Shown: positions 8,874 through 17,043 of the stretch, one piece after another
How positions within the stretch are numbered: position 1 is the first letter of the stretch
Layout of the letters: the number at the start of each line of letters is the position of its first letter
From: Oscillospiraceae bacterium
GTDB taxonomy: Bacteria; Bacillota; Clostridia; HGM11514
DNA length: 32,597 nucleotides
Direction: 5' to 3'
Assembly (NCBI GenBank): GCA_015068925.1
Contig: SVJP01000006.1
Location: forward strand, 1 to 32,597
Position numbers and translations under genes: made by a program
The notes under the pieces: model-generated
Told to the model about the DNA's origin: nothing
What the model saw: only the letters and a program-made list of their open reading frames with translations
Database searches by the model: none

Positions 8874-10025
8874 GTGAACTGTGAAAAGGTGTTACAAACC
8901 ATTGATGCATTAGAGAAAGAATATCGTTCTCTTTGGGAGGATGTGTGTAATATAGAAAGTCCTACCGACCATAAAGCAGGGGTCGATCAGGTGGGTCTCT
9001 TTGTTGCAGGGCTTGCTGAAAAGCAAGGCTGGAAGGTGGAATTTTTTCGTCAGCCTGTATCAGGAGATGTGGTGTGCATTACCATGAACGAAGAGGCGGA
9101 GGGTAAGCCTGTTTCCCTTTCGGGGCATATGGATACGGTGCATCCTGTAGGAATGTTTGGTTCTCCTGCGGTGAGGAAGGAGAAAGAAAAAATATACGGT
9201 CCCGGTGTGACGGATTGTAAGGGCGGAATTATTGCGGCAATGCTGGCCATGGATGCTTTAAAACGATGTGGTTTTTCTTCCCGTCCCGTACAGCTTTTGT
9301 TGCAAAGTGATGAGGAAACCGGCAGCAAGGGAAGCAACAAGGAAACCATTCGTTATATTTGTGAAAAGGCGAAGGATTCGATTGCATTTTTGAATTTAGA
9401 AGGACATACAAAGGGAGTGGCATGTCTGGAGCGAAAAGGAATTGTCACCTTTACCTTCACCGTAACGGGGCAAGAAGCACATTCTTCCAAATGCGCAACC
9501 TTAGGTGCCAATGCCATTTTAGAGGCGGCACACAAAATTATTGAATTAGAAAATATTAAGGATGAGGATGGATTGACCTGTTGCTGCAGTACCATTCAAG
9601 GGGGTACGGTTCCCAATACGGTGCCCGGCAGTTGCGTATTTCAGGCAAATGTTCGGTTTGCAACGGCAGAGCAGCTTGCATGGATGAGAGAGAAGGTGCA
9701 AGAGGTGGCAAATCGGACGGTTGTTCCCGGTTGCAGTTGCAGAGTGGATCAGCCCGAGGGCAGACCTGCTATGGAATTGACAAAACAGAATGAGGCGTTG
9801 TTGGAAACCGTCAATAAGATTTATCAGGAAAACGGACTGCCTGTGTTAGAGAAAGGGAAACGGACAGGAGGGTCAGATGGGGCAGATGTGACGGCATTCG
9901 GAATCCCTTGTATCGACTCCTTGGGTGCAGAAGGAGACGGGATTCATTCTATTGATGAGTTTGCATGGCTTTCCTCTTTGGCGGAATCGGCAAAAAGGAT
10001 TGCATCGGTAGTATATTGTATTTAA
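8874..10025 (+). CDS. M20-family metallopeptidase (carboxypeptidase G2 / ArgE-like)
   Basis: 383 residues with all di-zinc M20 landmarks: SGHMDTVHP (His85, Asp87), GVTDCKGG (bridging Asp114), SDEETGSKG (general base Glu147 and ligand Glu148), NLEGH (Glu ligand) and GIHSIDEF (last His). A dimerisation domain insert (residues about 180-295) starts near GIVTFTFTVTGQEAHSSK. M20 enzymes cleave amide bonds in acyl-amino acids or dipeptides. The gene begins with GTG only 2 nt after the preceding stop, so translation is coupled. An amidohydrolase among glycan enzymes suggests the substrate is an aminoacylated or peptidyl sugar, or an N-acyl product; this is inference. Confidence 0.9.
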   Translation: MNCEKVLQTIDALEKEYRSLWEDVCNIESPTDHKAGVDQVGLFVAGLAEKQGWKVEFFRQPVSGDVVCITMNEEAEGKPVSLSGHMDTVHPVGMFGSPAVRKEKEKIYGPGVTDCKGGIIAAMLAMDALKRCGFSSRPVQLLLQSDEETGSKGSNKETIRYICEKAKDSIAFLNLEGHTKGVACLERKGIVTFTFTVTGQEAHSSKCATLGANAILEAAHKIIELENIKDEDGLTCCCSTIQGGTVPNTVPGSCVFQANVRFATAEQLAWMREKVQEVANRTVVPGCSCRVDQPEGRPAMELTKQNEALLETVNKIYQENGLPVLEKGKRTGGSDGADVTAFGIPCIDSLGAEGDGIHSIDEFAWLSSLAESAKRIASVVYCI

Positions 10026-10036
10026 GGAGGAGAATG

Positions 10037-11029
10037 ATGAATTTTCAATATAAAAAGTTTTGTTTGAATCAAACCACAGAAGTAAAATTGTTGGGAAGAA
10101 CCCTGTTGGATGAAGGTCTTCATATTTCCTGGTGCAACAGTGGGGTAGAATTGGTGTTTTCAGGACATCGAATCGAATTTGAATTTGCAGAATATAAAAC
10201 CGCGGATCCTGTTTATATGAAAGCAATCACCGAAAACGGGGAGCAACGGTTTGAATTGTTTGGCTCTTCCCCCAGAGTGATTCTGGATTTTGAGGAGGAC
10301 AAGGCTCACCCTGTGACCTTAATCAGAGTGTCGGAATTGGATGATGGTCTGGTGCTGAAAAGAATCACGGTAATGGGAGAGACTCCCGAGCTTTTGCCCG
10401 TAACCGACCAAAAGGATTTGAAAATTGAATTTATGGGAGATTCCATTGTAACGGGATGGGGTGTGCTTGCTCCCCAGGACAGAGCAGAGTACCACGGATA
10501 CGAGCAGGACAGCACCAAATCTTTTGCCTACATGACGGCAAAACTTCTCAATGCCGAAATCCGCAGTGAAGGCTGGGGCGGTCAGGGAGTATGGCGCAAT
10601 TGTGCAGGGCAGGATGATGTGCAGTTTCAGGAAATTTTTGATATGGTTATCAGAGGTGTAAAAGGATACGACCATTCTCAATGGATTCCCGATGTGTTTG
10701 TTCTGTGTTGCGGAACCAACGATTGTGCAGGAGGCACCACCGATGAGGAAATGATTCGGGAAGGGAATATTTTGCTGGATAATATCAGAAGGGTGTATCC
10801 TGACACAAAAATTATCTGGACGTACGGCTTGATGAACGGCAGACTTCACGGTGCATTGGAACGGTTGATTGCAATGCGGAAGGAACAAGGGGATTTCAAT
10901 ATTTGGTACCTTCCTCTTGAGAAAATAACGGCAGAAAAGGAGGAAATCGGTGCAGTAGGGCATCCCAATGTGAATTCCTCTATCAAGGTTTCCAAACAGC
11001 TTTCCGAATTGATTCAAAGGATATTATAA
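10037..11029 (+). CDS. SGNH/GDSL esterase, CE2-like two-domain architecture
   Basis: 330 residues. The N-terminal beta-sandwich (residues about 15-120; LDEGLHISWCNSGVELVFSG) followed by an SGNH hydrolase domain is the architecture of carbohydrate esterase family 2 deacetylases. Block I is FMGDSIVTGWG with nucleophile Ser136, block II the Gly in GWGGQGVWRN, block III GTNDCAG with oxyanion Asn, and block V VGHPN with the catalytic His. It should remove O-acetyl groups from a sugar. The start at 10037 is preferred over the adjacent 10034 because AGGAGG then sits 6 nt away. No signal peptide, so it acts in the cytoplasm like its neighbours. Confidence 0.88.
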   Translation: MNFQYKKFCLNQTTEVKLLGRTLLDEGLHISWCNSGVELVFSGHRIEFEFAEYKTADPVYMKAITENGEQRFELFGSSPRVILDFEEDKAHPVTLIRVSELDDGLVLKRITVMGETPELLPVTDQKDLKIEFMGDSIVTGWGVLAPQDRAEYHGYEQDSTKSFAYMTAKLLNAEIRSEGWGGQGVWRNCAGQDDVQFQEIFDMVIRGVKGYDHSQWIPDVFVLCCGTNDCAGGTTDEEMIREGNILLDNIRRVYPDTKIIWTYGLMNGRLHGALERLIAMRKEQGDFNIWYLPLEKITAEKEEIGAVGHPNVNSSIKVSKQLSELIQRIL

Positions 11030-11053
11030 CAATAACAGTTGGAGGGAGCGTTT

Positions 11054-11533
11054 ATGAAAGTAAATTCTTGGAAAAAAGCATTATTGTTTGGTTTTCTTCG
11101 AGGAGCACTTTTGATTCTTACTTGGATTGGTTTTACTTTTGTTATCAATTGTTTGACAGGCGGAGAATATTTTGTAGATAAACTCTATACAAAGGATGAA
11201 ATCAATGGGATTTCTTTTGAGGTTGTATTAAATATGGCAATTGTAGTCTCGGCCTTGGTTTCGAGTTTATCTTTGTGGTATACTTCTCAAAAATATTTAG
11301 CGGTATCGATACCGGTGTGCTTTGTTTCATTTATTGGGTTGTTTTATTTATTGGGTATAATACCGGGAAGTCTCGGTGAGATGCTTCAAAAGGCTTATGT
11401 TGCATTAGGAACCCTTCACTTCGATGCAATATTTTATGCAATTAGATTTCTTTTGGGAATAGTGATAGGAACTGTAATATCAATTATTATCAATGACTGG
11501 ATAAACAAGAAAAGGAAAGGAGAATCGTTATGA
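11054..11533 (+). CDS. Small integral membrane protein, unknown function
   Basis: 159 residues with about four membrane segments: residues 8-30 (GFLRGALLILTWIGFTFV), about 57-75 (VLNMAIVVSALVSSLSLWY), about 80-102 (AVSIPVCFVSFIGLFYLLG) and about 128-148 (FYAIRFLLGIVIGTVISII). A lysine-rich C-terminal tail follows. I do not recognise a family. GGAGGGAG precedes the ATG at 11054, and the stop overlaps the nagA start as ATGA, so it is translationally coupled. It is the only membrane protein in the operon and is too small to be an obvious complete transporter. Confidence 0.75.
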   Translation: MKVNSWKKALLFGFLRGALLILTWIGFTFVINCLTGGEYFVDKLYTKDEINGISFEVVLNMAIVVSALVSSLSLWYTSQKYLAVSIPVCFVSFIGLFYLLGIIPGSLGEMLQKAYVALGTLHFDAIFYAIRFLLGIVIGTVISIIINDWINKKRKGESL

Positions 11534-12669
11534 TTATTAAAAACGGCCTTGTGATGAACGAGGAATTTCAGCTTGTTAAGTGTGATTTGCGGATTGAAAA
11601 TGGAGTGATTGCTGAAATTGGTCATAATTTGTCAGGAGAGGGTGTGGATGCCGAAGGTTTGTATGTTTTGCCCGGGTTTATTGATACTCATATTCACGGA
11701 GCGAATGGGGTTCGTATCAGCGATAAGAACGGAGATTTATCTAAGATTACAACCTTTGAGGCAACCCAAGGGGTGACAGGCCTTGCCATTACCTCGGGGT
11801 CTTCTCAATACGACTCCTTATTAAAGCAATTCCAAATGGCGGCAGAGGCGGCAAAAACTGCTCCCGGTGCCAAGTGTTTGGGGATTCATGCAGAAGGACC
11901 TTTTTTGAGCAAGGAACGAAAAGGTGCCATGAATGTGGATAATCTGATAGAACCCTCTCGTGAAAAATTAGATTGTATGATTGAGGCGGCAGGTGGGCTT
12001 TTAAAACTCATTACCATCGCTCCCGATACAGAAGAAGGAAGAGCGCTGATTTCTTATGCGGTCAGCCGTGGTCTTACTGTTTCCATGGGTCATACCGTTT
12101 CTGATTATGATACGGCAATGAAGGGAATAGAAGCAGGAGCAACCCGTGCAACCCATACCTTCAATGCCATGAAGGGATTACATCACAGAGAACCCAATCT
12201 TTTGGGTGCGGCGTTGACAGAGGATGCCATCACCTGCGAAATGATTTGTGATTTTGTGCATCTTCATCCTGCGATTGTAAAGCTGATTTACCGCGCAAAG
12301 GGTGCGGATAAGATTTGTATCATCAGTGATTCGGGTCATGCGGCAGGAATGGAAATTGATTGCTTTGAGGTAGACGGCATTATGCGGTATGTGAAGGATA
12401 AAGTGATTCGTCTGGCAGACGGCACCATTGCGGGAAGTGCCATGACCATGCTTGACGGGGTTCGTCATCTGGTGCAAACGCTTGAAATTCCCTTGGAGGA
12501 TGTTTCAAAAATGGTGTCGTTAAATCCTGCTAAGGGGTTGAAAATGGAGGACAAAACAGGAAGCATCGGGTTGGGAAAATGTGCCGACCTTGTGTTGATG
12601 GATCAGCAACTGAATGTGGTTGCTACTTATGTGGATGGAATTTGTGTATTTCAAAATAAAGAAAGATAG
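11530..12669 (+). CDS. nagA: N-acetylglucosamine-6-phosphate deacetylase
   Basis: 379 residues, usual length. Converts GlcNAc-6-phosphate to glucosamine-6-phosphate plus acetate in the cytoplasm. Amidohydrolase metal motif GFIDTHIHG (His54, His56), the metal Glu in GIHAEGPFL, the His of MGHTVSDY, the substrate-binding ATHTFNAMKGLHHREP, and the catalytic Asp in IISDSGHAAG are all present. The last motif differs from the common TDA form but keeps the Asp. It overlaps the preceding gene by 4 nt and is 8 bp before a GH3 glucosaminidase, a natural pair since GH3 releases GlcNAc. No GlcNAc kinase, NagB or transporter is in this window. Confidence 0.93.
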   Translation: MIIKNGLVMNEEFQLVKCDLRIENGVIAEIGHNLSGEGVDAEGLYVLPGFIDTHIHGANGVRISDKNGDLSKITTFEATQGVTGLAITSGSSQYDSLLKQFQMAAEAAKTAPGAKCLGIHAEGPFLSKERKGAMNVDNLIEPSREKLDCMIEAAGGLLKLITIAPDTEEGRALISYAVSRGLTVSMGHTVSDYDTAMKGIEAGATRATHTFNAMKGLHHREPNLLGAALTEDAITCEMICDFVHLHPAIVKLIYRAKGADKICIISDSGHAAGMEIDCFEVDGIMRYVKDKVIRLADGTIAGSAMTMLDGVRHLVQTLEIPLEDVSKMVSLNPAKGLKMEDKTGSIGLGKCADLVLMDQQLNVVATYVDGICVFQNKER

Positions 12670-12677
12670 GAGAAGCT

Positions 12678-14360
12678 ATGATGAAAAAGCCAAATGTAAA
12701 GGAAATGACAATTCGGGAAAAGGTGGGACAATGTGTTTGTATCCGTCAGTATGATTTGTTGCAAAAAACAGAGGTTGATGAGTATTTGCCGAGACCTTTG
12801 GAGGAACGGGATGAAATTTTACAAAAAAATCCTTACGGTGTTCTTTGGTGTGCAGGAAATCAGAATCTGAAAAATATTAACATGAGCGAGAAAAACTACG
12901 GAAATTACAAGGTGACCAGCGACGAGTATAGGGAATGGATTAAGGGTTTGAACAAAAACTGGGAAATCCCCGGTCTTATGGCAACCGATGCGGAATCTTC
13001 GGGAGCAGGCACCATTTTTTCTGATTTAACCATAGTGGGAAGCGGTCTTTCCATCGGTGCGGCAAATTCTGAAGAATTATCCTATGAGCTGGGGGTTGCC
13101 GTCGGAAAGGAGCTTCGTTGTGCAGGAATTAATTGGAGATGGGCACCTGTTGCAGACCTTCCCAGCAGATTTTCCATGAGTTGTATGCGACCCTTTTCTT
13201 TGAATCCCGACCAGTTGGTTCGTCTGGCTTCTGCTCACATTAAGGGAATGCAGTCGGTGGGTGTTGCGGCAACATTAAAGCACTTCCCCGGTTCTGACGG
13301 CTATGAATACAGAGATTCTCATTTCACCAACGCGGCATTGAATATTTCCATGGAAGAATGGTGGGAACGGCAGAGAAAGGTGTTCCAGAAATTGATTGAC
13401 AGCGGTGCATATTCCGTTATGATTGCCCACGAAACCTTTGAATCTGCCGATGATACCATGGTAAACGGAAAACTGATTCCTTCTACCTTGTCCAAAAAAA
13501 TCATTACTGATTTGCTCAAAGGAAAAATGGGCTTTGAGGGAGTTGTTATTACCGATGCGGTGGGAATGGCAGGGTTGCAGGCTTGTTATCCTTATCAACA
13601 GTTGTTGGTGGAATTGATCAAAGCAGGAAATGATGTATTGCTGGGAACAGGCTTGGATGCTGTGGATATTCTGGAACAGGCAGTATTAAACGGTGAATTG
13701 CCCGAAGAACGGGTGGATGATGCTTGCCGCCGTGTGCTGGAAATGAAGGAAAAGCTGGGCTTGTTTGATGAAGATTATCGGATTGACGAGTATCGGGCTT
13801 GTGAGGTAACACCCCGTACACGGGAAGTTGACAATCTGATTTCTGAAAAATCCATTACCTTGATTCGTGATAAGCAGAATCGTTTGCCCTTTGACAAAAA
13901 TCAGGTGAAGAAGGTTAGTGTGATTTGTTCTACCCATGATGATACCTTTATGGATCGGATGGAGGTTTTGAAAGCAGAACTGGAAAAGATGGGCATGGAG
14001 GTCAGAATGCAGCGTCGCCTTTCTTCCTTTGAAGAAATACAGGAGATTAACCAAAACAGCGACTTGATTCTTTATGCTGCATATCTGGCACCCCACAGAC
14101 CGAAAGGTGCTATGAGTTTTTATGATGAGGAATGCCAGACCTTCGGGTTTGCCTTTACGGAAGGAAATGAAAAATCGGTTGGTGTGTCTTTTGGATATCC
14201 TTACATATTCTATGATTTCATGGGAAATGCAGATATTTGCGTTAATGCTTACTCAACCAGCGATGCCACCATCAAAGCTTTTGCAAAAACCTTGTTCGGA
14301 GATTTGCCTATGGATGGAGTGTCTCCCGTCAAGTTGAATCCTGATCGAAGAGTGTTTTAA
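12678..14360 (+). CDS. GH3 beta-N-acetylglucosaminidase (NagZ-like, two-domain)
   Basis: 560 residues with GH3 N-terminal TIM barrel and a C-terminal alpha/beta domain (from about residue 400). KHFPGSDG begins at Lys201, and the Asp213-Ser-His215 motif matches the Asp-His general acid/base dyad that marks the N-acetylglucosaminidase branch of GH3. The nucleophile is Asp293 in VVITDAVGM. This dyad plus neighbouring nagA argues for GlcNAc release rather than beta-glucosidase activity. GH3 members of this branch can also be phosphorylases. No signal peptide. It is the last gene of the operon and is followed by a structured element and a strong terminator. Starts at ATG 12678 or the adjacent 12681. 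Confidence 0.9.
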   Translation: MMKKPNVKEMTIREKVGQCVCIRQYDLLQKTEVDEYLPRPLEERDEILQKNPYGVLWCAGNQNLKNINMSEKNYGNYKVTSDEYREWIKGLNKNWEIPGLMATDAESSGAGTIFSDLTIVGSGLSIGAANSEELSYELGVAVGKELRCAGINWRWAPVADLPSRFSMSCMRPFSLNPDQLVRLASAHIKGMQSVGVAATLKHFPGSDGYEYRDSHFTNAALNISMEEWWERQRKVFQKLIDSGAYSVMIAHETFESADDTMVNGKLIPSTLSKKIITDLLKGKMGFEGVVITDAVGMAGLQACYPYQQLLVELIKAGNDVLLGTGLDAVDILEQAVLNGELPEERVDDACRRVLEMKEKLGLFDEDYRIDEYRACEVTPRTREVDNLISEKSITLIRDKQNRLPFDKNQVKKVSVICSTHDDTFMDRMEVLKAELEKMGMEVRMQRRLSSFEEIQEINQNSDLILYAAYLAPHRPKGAMSFYDEECQTFGFAFTEGNEKSVGVSFGYPYIFYDFMGNADICVNAYSTSDATIKAFAKTLFGDLPMDGVSPVKLNPDRRVF

Positions 14361-14390
14361 GAAAAAAATTGTAAAAATGTTCAAAACGGA

Positions 14391-14475
14391 ACAACCAAGC
14401 AAAAGCAAAGCTTTTGGTTACCCAAAGGCGTACGGGGAGTACGTTGAGCGGTGATGTTTTTTCGCAGCAAAAAGG
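14391..14475 (+). ncRNA. Structured intergenic element, copy A
   Basis: Between GH3 and its terminator lies a hairpin-rich stretch. A 5' hairpin (CCAAGCAAAAGC to GCTTTTGG) is followed by a two-step helix: GTTAC (14417-14421) with GTGAT (14451-14455) outside, and CAA (14423-14425) with TTG (14444-14446) inside. An AGG bulge and CGTAC (14429-14433) paired with GTACG (14439-14443) complete it. A T-rich/CAAAAA hairpin follows. The same arrangement occurs at 28510-28590 with a compensatory base change, which suggests selection on RNA structure. Function unknown; it could be a 3' UTR element, a small RNA or a mobile palindromic repeat. Confidence 0.5.
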
Positions 14476-14514
14476 TTGAAAATCTTTTGTAAGAGATTGT
14501 TCAACCTTTTTTTA
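14469..14514 (+). terminator. Terminator of glycan operon (bidirectional)
   Basis: AAAAAGGTTGAA (14469-14480) pairs with TTCAACCTTTTT (14500-14511), with inner pairing AATCT/AGATT. T-tracts exist on both strands, so it can also end the convergent minus-strand regulator gene. Confidence 0.9.
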
Positions 14515-14541
14515 TTTCACACTTTTTACATTTTTTGAATT

Positions 14542-15264
14542 TTACAGATAACCGAGTCTTCTTGCCAGTAATGTGAGAAATTGCTTGTTGGTCAGTTTGC
14601 CTTTATCAGCAGATGTTTGATCAAGAATTTCTTGTATGTAAGAATTGCTACACTTTGTAAAAATGCAATCAATCTCATATCGGATTTTTCGTTCTATGCT
14701 TTGAGGAGTAGTCTCAAATTGTTCTGCAAGCTTGGGATATAGTACGGATGTGATGCTTTTTGCACAGTCTTTTTGTGAGGAAATCAGCAGTAATGCATGT
14801 TGAATCAACTGATATCCGTCTGTATGAGATCGTAATTCAAATTTGTTTAACAGATTACTGATGCGGTTCTTCTGAACTTCAATTTTTTCTTCTTGAACTT
14901 TGCAAAGCTGAAGGATTCTTTCTTGCAAAATGCTCCATTCCACAGGTTTTTTGATTACATAAGTGATGGCTGACCGAATTTGATCAGGAATTAGCATTTG
15001 ATTGATTTCCCAAGCACTCATAGTGAAAATAAAGGGCCGATAAGAAGGTAATGTTTGAGTCATCCAGGTGATGACACCAATTCCGTCCATCAAAGGCATA
15101 CAATGATCCAATAAAATCAAATCCGGTTGAAATTGTCTGATTTTAATGCAAGCATCCTTTCCGTTATGCGCAATGCCAATCAATTCCATGGAAGGGTGCA
15201 GACGAACCATTTCGCCAATACAAAGACAAAAGTCTTTATCATCATCTACAACTAAAATTTTCAT
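14542..15264 (-). CDS. Spo0A-like response regulator
   Basis: 240 residues. The receiver domain has VVDDDKDF, phospho-acceptor Asp53 in LLDHCMPLMDG, Thr81 in FTMSA and Lys105/Lys106 before Pro. After a linker (about 120-135) comes a Spo0A-type DNA-binding domain: SHTDGYQLIQHALLL, SVLYPKLAEQF, TTPQSIERKIRYEIDC (recognition helix region; compare TTPSRVERAIRHAIE in Spo0A) and GKLTNKQFLTLLARRL. Spo0A is the master sporulation regulator and binds TGTCGAA boxes. This protein is shorter than usual and its recognition helix diverges, so it is either a divergent Spo0A or a paralogue. The ATG at 15264 is favoured since GAGGA lies 6 nt upstream; the ATG at 15270 touches that site. It is divergent from the SLH gene whose promoter holds an exact 0A box. 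Confidence 0.85.
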   Translation of the reverse strand: MKILVVDDDKDFCLCIGEMVRLHPSMELIGIAHNGKDACIKIRQFQPDLILLDHCMPLMDGIGVITWMTQTLPSYRPFIFTMSAWEINQMLIPDQIRSAITYVIKKPVEWSILQERILQLCKVQEEKIEVQKNRISNLLNKFELRSHTDGYQLIQHALLLISSQKDCAKSITSVLYPKLAEQFETTPQSIERKIRYEIDCIFTKCSNSYIQEILDQTSADKGKLTNKQFLTLLARRLGYL

Positions 15265-15396
15265 TTTCATTCCTCATTTCAATCATTCCTTATTATTATA
15301 CAGTGTTTTTCCGATTTGTTCCATTCGCTTTTTCACCAAAAATATTACTGTTCATAGGCGAAATTTTAAAATCTTATGATTTTTTGTAAAAAAAAC

Positions 15397-15425
15397 TGGT
15401 CAAATGTCGAAACCTGTGATATAAT
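15397..15425 (+). promoter_or_regulatory. Promoter of SLH gene with internal 0A box
   Basis: TATAAT at 15420-15425 is preceded by TGA, an extended -10. A weak -35 (TGGTCA, 15397-15402) lies 17 bp upstream. The spacer contains TGTCGAA at 15405-15411, an exact Spo0A box. A box between -35 and -10 would more naturally repress than activate. Confidence 0.65.
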
Positions 15426-15461
15426 AAAAGAAACAAATGCAAAGGAAAGGGATGATATTCT

Positions 15462-16430
15462 GTGAGAAAGTGGATTGCAGGAATCTTAAGTGTTGTTTTG
15501 GCATTGTCTTCTGTCGCTTCTGTGGCGAGAGCATATTCCTTGGAGCAAACCTATCGGGTGCTTCAGATTACGGCAGAGGATTTTATTAATGAATTGAAGG
15601 GTGCCGGTGTTTCGGAAGAAATGATTTCGGATTTCTTAACGGATTTAAGTAACCGCATTGCCCAGCAGGAAACACTGACAGAAGAAAATTTCAATTCCGT
15701 GATGGCAAGCGTAATGGCAGGATTGCTTTACAGCGGAAATTATAATAATTTGCAAATTGCAATGATTTCGTTGTATTCTCAGCAGGTTCAGGTCATGCTG
15801 GTTACCAAAACCATTCCGGAAGAATTTCAGCCTCTTTACGATACCGTGAAAGCTTGTTTGCTGGAAACGGGAGATTTGCAGATTTTCTTAGATGTTCCAA
15901 AGGACCATTGGGCAGAGCAATCCATTGAAGCGTTAACGGTAGACGGGATTGTCAACGGAATGGGAAATCGTCTTTTTGCACCCGATGATATGGTGACCAG
16001 AGAACAATTTGTGAAAATGGCAGTAGATAGCCTTGGTTTGCAAGGAACAGCAGATGGATTGCCTTTTGAAGATGTGCAGACGGGAGCCTGGTATGTTCCT
16101 TATGTAACAGCGGCTTACCAAAATCAGATGATTAGCGGAATCAGTGCCGAACAGTTTGGTGTGGGACAACCCATGAAAAGACAAGATATGGCGGTGATTA
16201 TTTATCGTATTATGAAGCAAAAAGGCTGTCTTCCTTCAAAAAGTGTTTCGCGTTTCGACTCATTTGAGGATGCAGAAGAAATTGATGATTACGCAAAAGA
16301 AGCAGTGCAGGTTTTGTGTGACGGAGGAATGATTTCCGGAATGAGTGCTGCGCAATATGCACCCCAAGCCTTTGTTACTCGTGCCCAAGCGGCAAGAATG
16401 ATTGATTTGATGTGCCAATCCATAGATTAA
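15462..16430 (+). CDS. Secreted protein with three SLH domains
   Basis: 322 residues starting at GTG 15462 (AGGAAAGG upstream). A signal peptide (MRKWIAGILSVVLALSSVASVARA) is followed by a helical unknown region (residues about 25-145). Three S-layer homology repeats then begin near 148 (DVPKDHWAEQSIEAL), 205 (FEDVQTGAWYVPYV) and 268 (FEDAEEIDDYAKEAV), each ending in the R-x-Q-xx-M type helix. SLH domains anchor proteins to secondary cell-wall polymers on the surface. The gene is monocistronic or followed by nrdR 24 bp on. Likely controlled by Spo0A or the adjacent Spo0A-like regulator through the 0A box in its promoter. Confidence 0.9.
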   Translation: MRKWIAGILSVVLALSSVASVARAYSLEQTYRVLQITAEDFINELKGAGVSEEMISDFLTDLSNRIAQQETLTEENFNSVMASVMAGLLYSGNYNNLQIAMISLYSQQVQVMLVTKTIPEEFQPLYDTVKACLLETGDLQIFLDVPKDHWAEQSIEALTVDGIVNGMGNRLFAPDDMVTREQFVKMAVDSLGLQGTADGLPFEDVQTGAWYVPYVTAAYQNQMISGISAEQFGVGQPMKRQDMAVIIYRIMKQKGCLPSKSVSRFDSFEDAEEIDDYAKEAVQVLCDGGMISGMSAAQYAPQAFVTRAQAARMIDLMCQSID

Positions 16431-16454
16431 TTTCAAGAGAAAAGAGGAATGATT

Positions 16455-16907
16455 ATGAAATGTCCTTATTGCAGTGAAGCAGACAGCAAGGTAATTGATT
16501 CGCGTTCGACAGAGGAAGGCGTATCCATCCGCAGAAGGAGAGAATGTTTGATTTGCGGAAAGCGGTTTACCACTTATGAAAAAGTAGAAAATGTTCCGAT
16601 TATGGTTATTAAAAAGGATCATAGCCGTCAGCCTTTTGACCGTACAAAAATTTTGAATGGGTTAAAACGTGCTTGCGAAAAACGCCCTATTTCCATGGGG
16701 GAAATCGAATCCATTGTCTATGAAATTGAAACTTCTATTTATAATTCCCTGGAACGGGAAATTTCAACCGAGGAAATCGGAGAAATGCTGATTGAAAAGC
16801 TTCGAAAATTAGATCAAGTTGCTTTTGTTCGTTTTGCATCGGTATACCGCGATTTTCAGGATGTGGAAACATTCCGTCATGAAATTGACAAAATTTTAAA
16901 GAAATAA
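16455..16907 (+). CDS. nrdR: Transcriptional repressor NrdR
   Basis: 150 residues, the standard length. Zinc ribbon MKCPYC (Cys3, Cys6) and CLICGKRF (Cys31, Cys34) is followed by an ATP-cone domain ([18 protein letters not shown] onward). NrdR represses ribonucleotide reductase genes by binding NrdR boxes in response to dATP/ATP. The ATG at 16455 is chosen because MKCPYC is the conserved start and AGAGGA lies 6 nt upstream; the ATG at 16449 abuts the binding site. No clear terminator follows; the next 136 bp hold only an AT-rich stretch and the promoter of the small peptide gene. Confidence 0.96.
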   Translation: MKCPYCSEADSKVIDSRSTEEGVSIRRRRECLICGKRFTTYEKVENVPIMVIKKDHSRQPFDRTKILNGLKRACEKRPISMGEIESIVYEIETSIYNSLEREISTEEIGEMLIEKLRKLDQVAFVRFASVYRDFQDVETFRHEIDKILKK

Positions 16908-16970
16908 TTGTTAAAATCGCCAAATGAAGTGTTTTTGTTTTGTTTAAAATAACGAAAATTAAAAATTAAC

Positions 16971-16999
16971 TTTACAAAATGATTAAGATGTGTTATAAT
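16971..16999 (+). promoter_or_regulatory. Promoter of the small peptide gene
   Basis: TTTACA (16971-16976), 17 bp, TATAAT (16994-16999). With the strong ribosome binding site at 17029-17036 and a terminator at 17261, it frames a dedicated monocistronic unit. Confidence 0.8.
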
Positions 17000-17043
17000 C
17001 AAATTGAATTATAATTCTATACTTGTACAAGGAGGAACGAGTC

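Noticed and set aside
16505-16511. TTCGACA (0A-box complement) inside nrdR
   Set aside because: Inside coding sequence with no promoter near it; expected by chance at this length.
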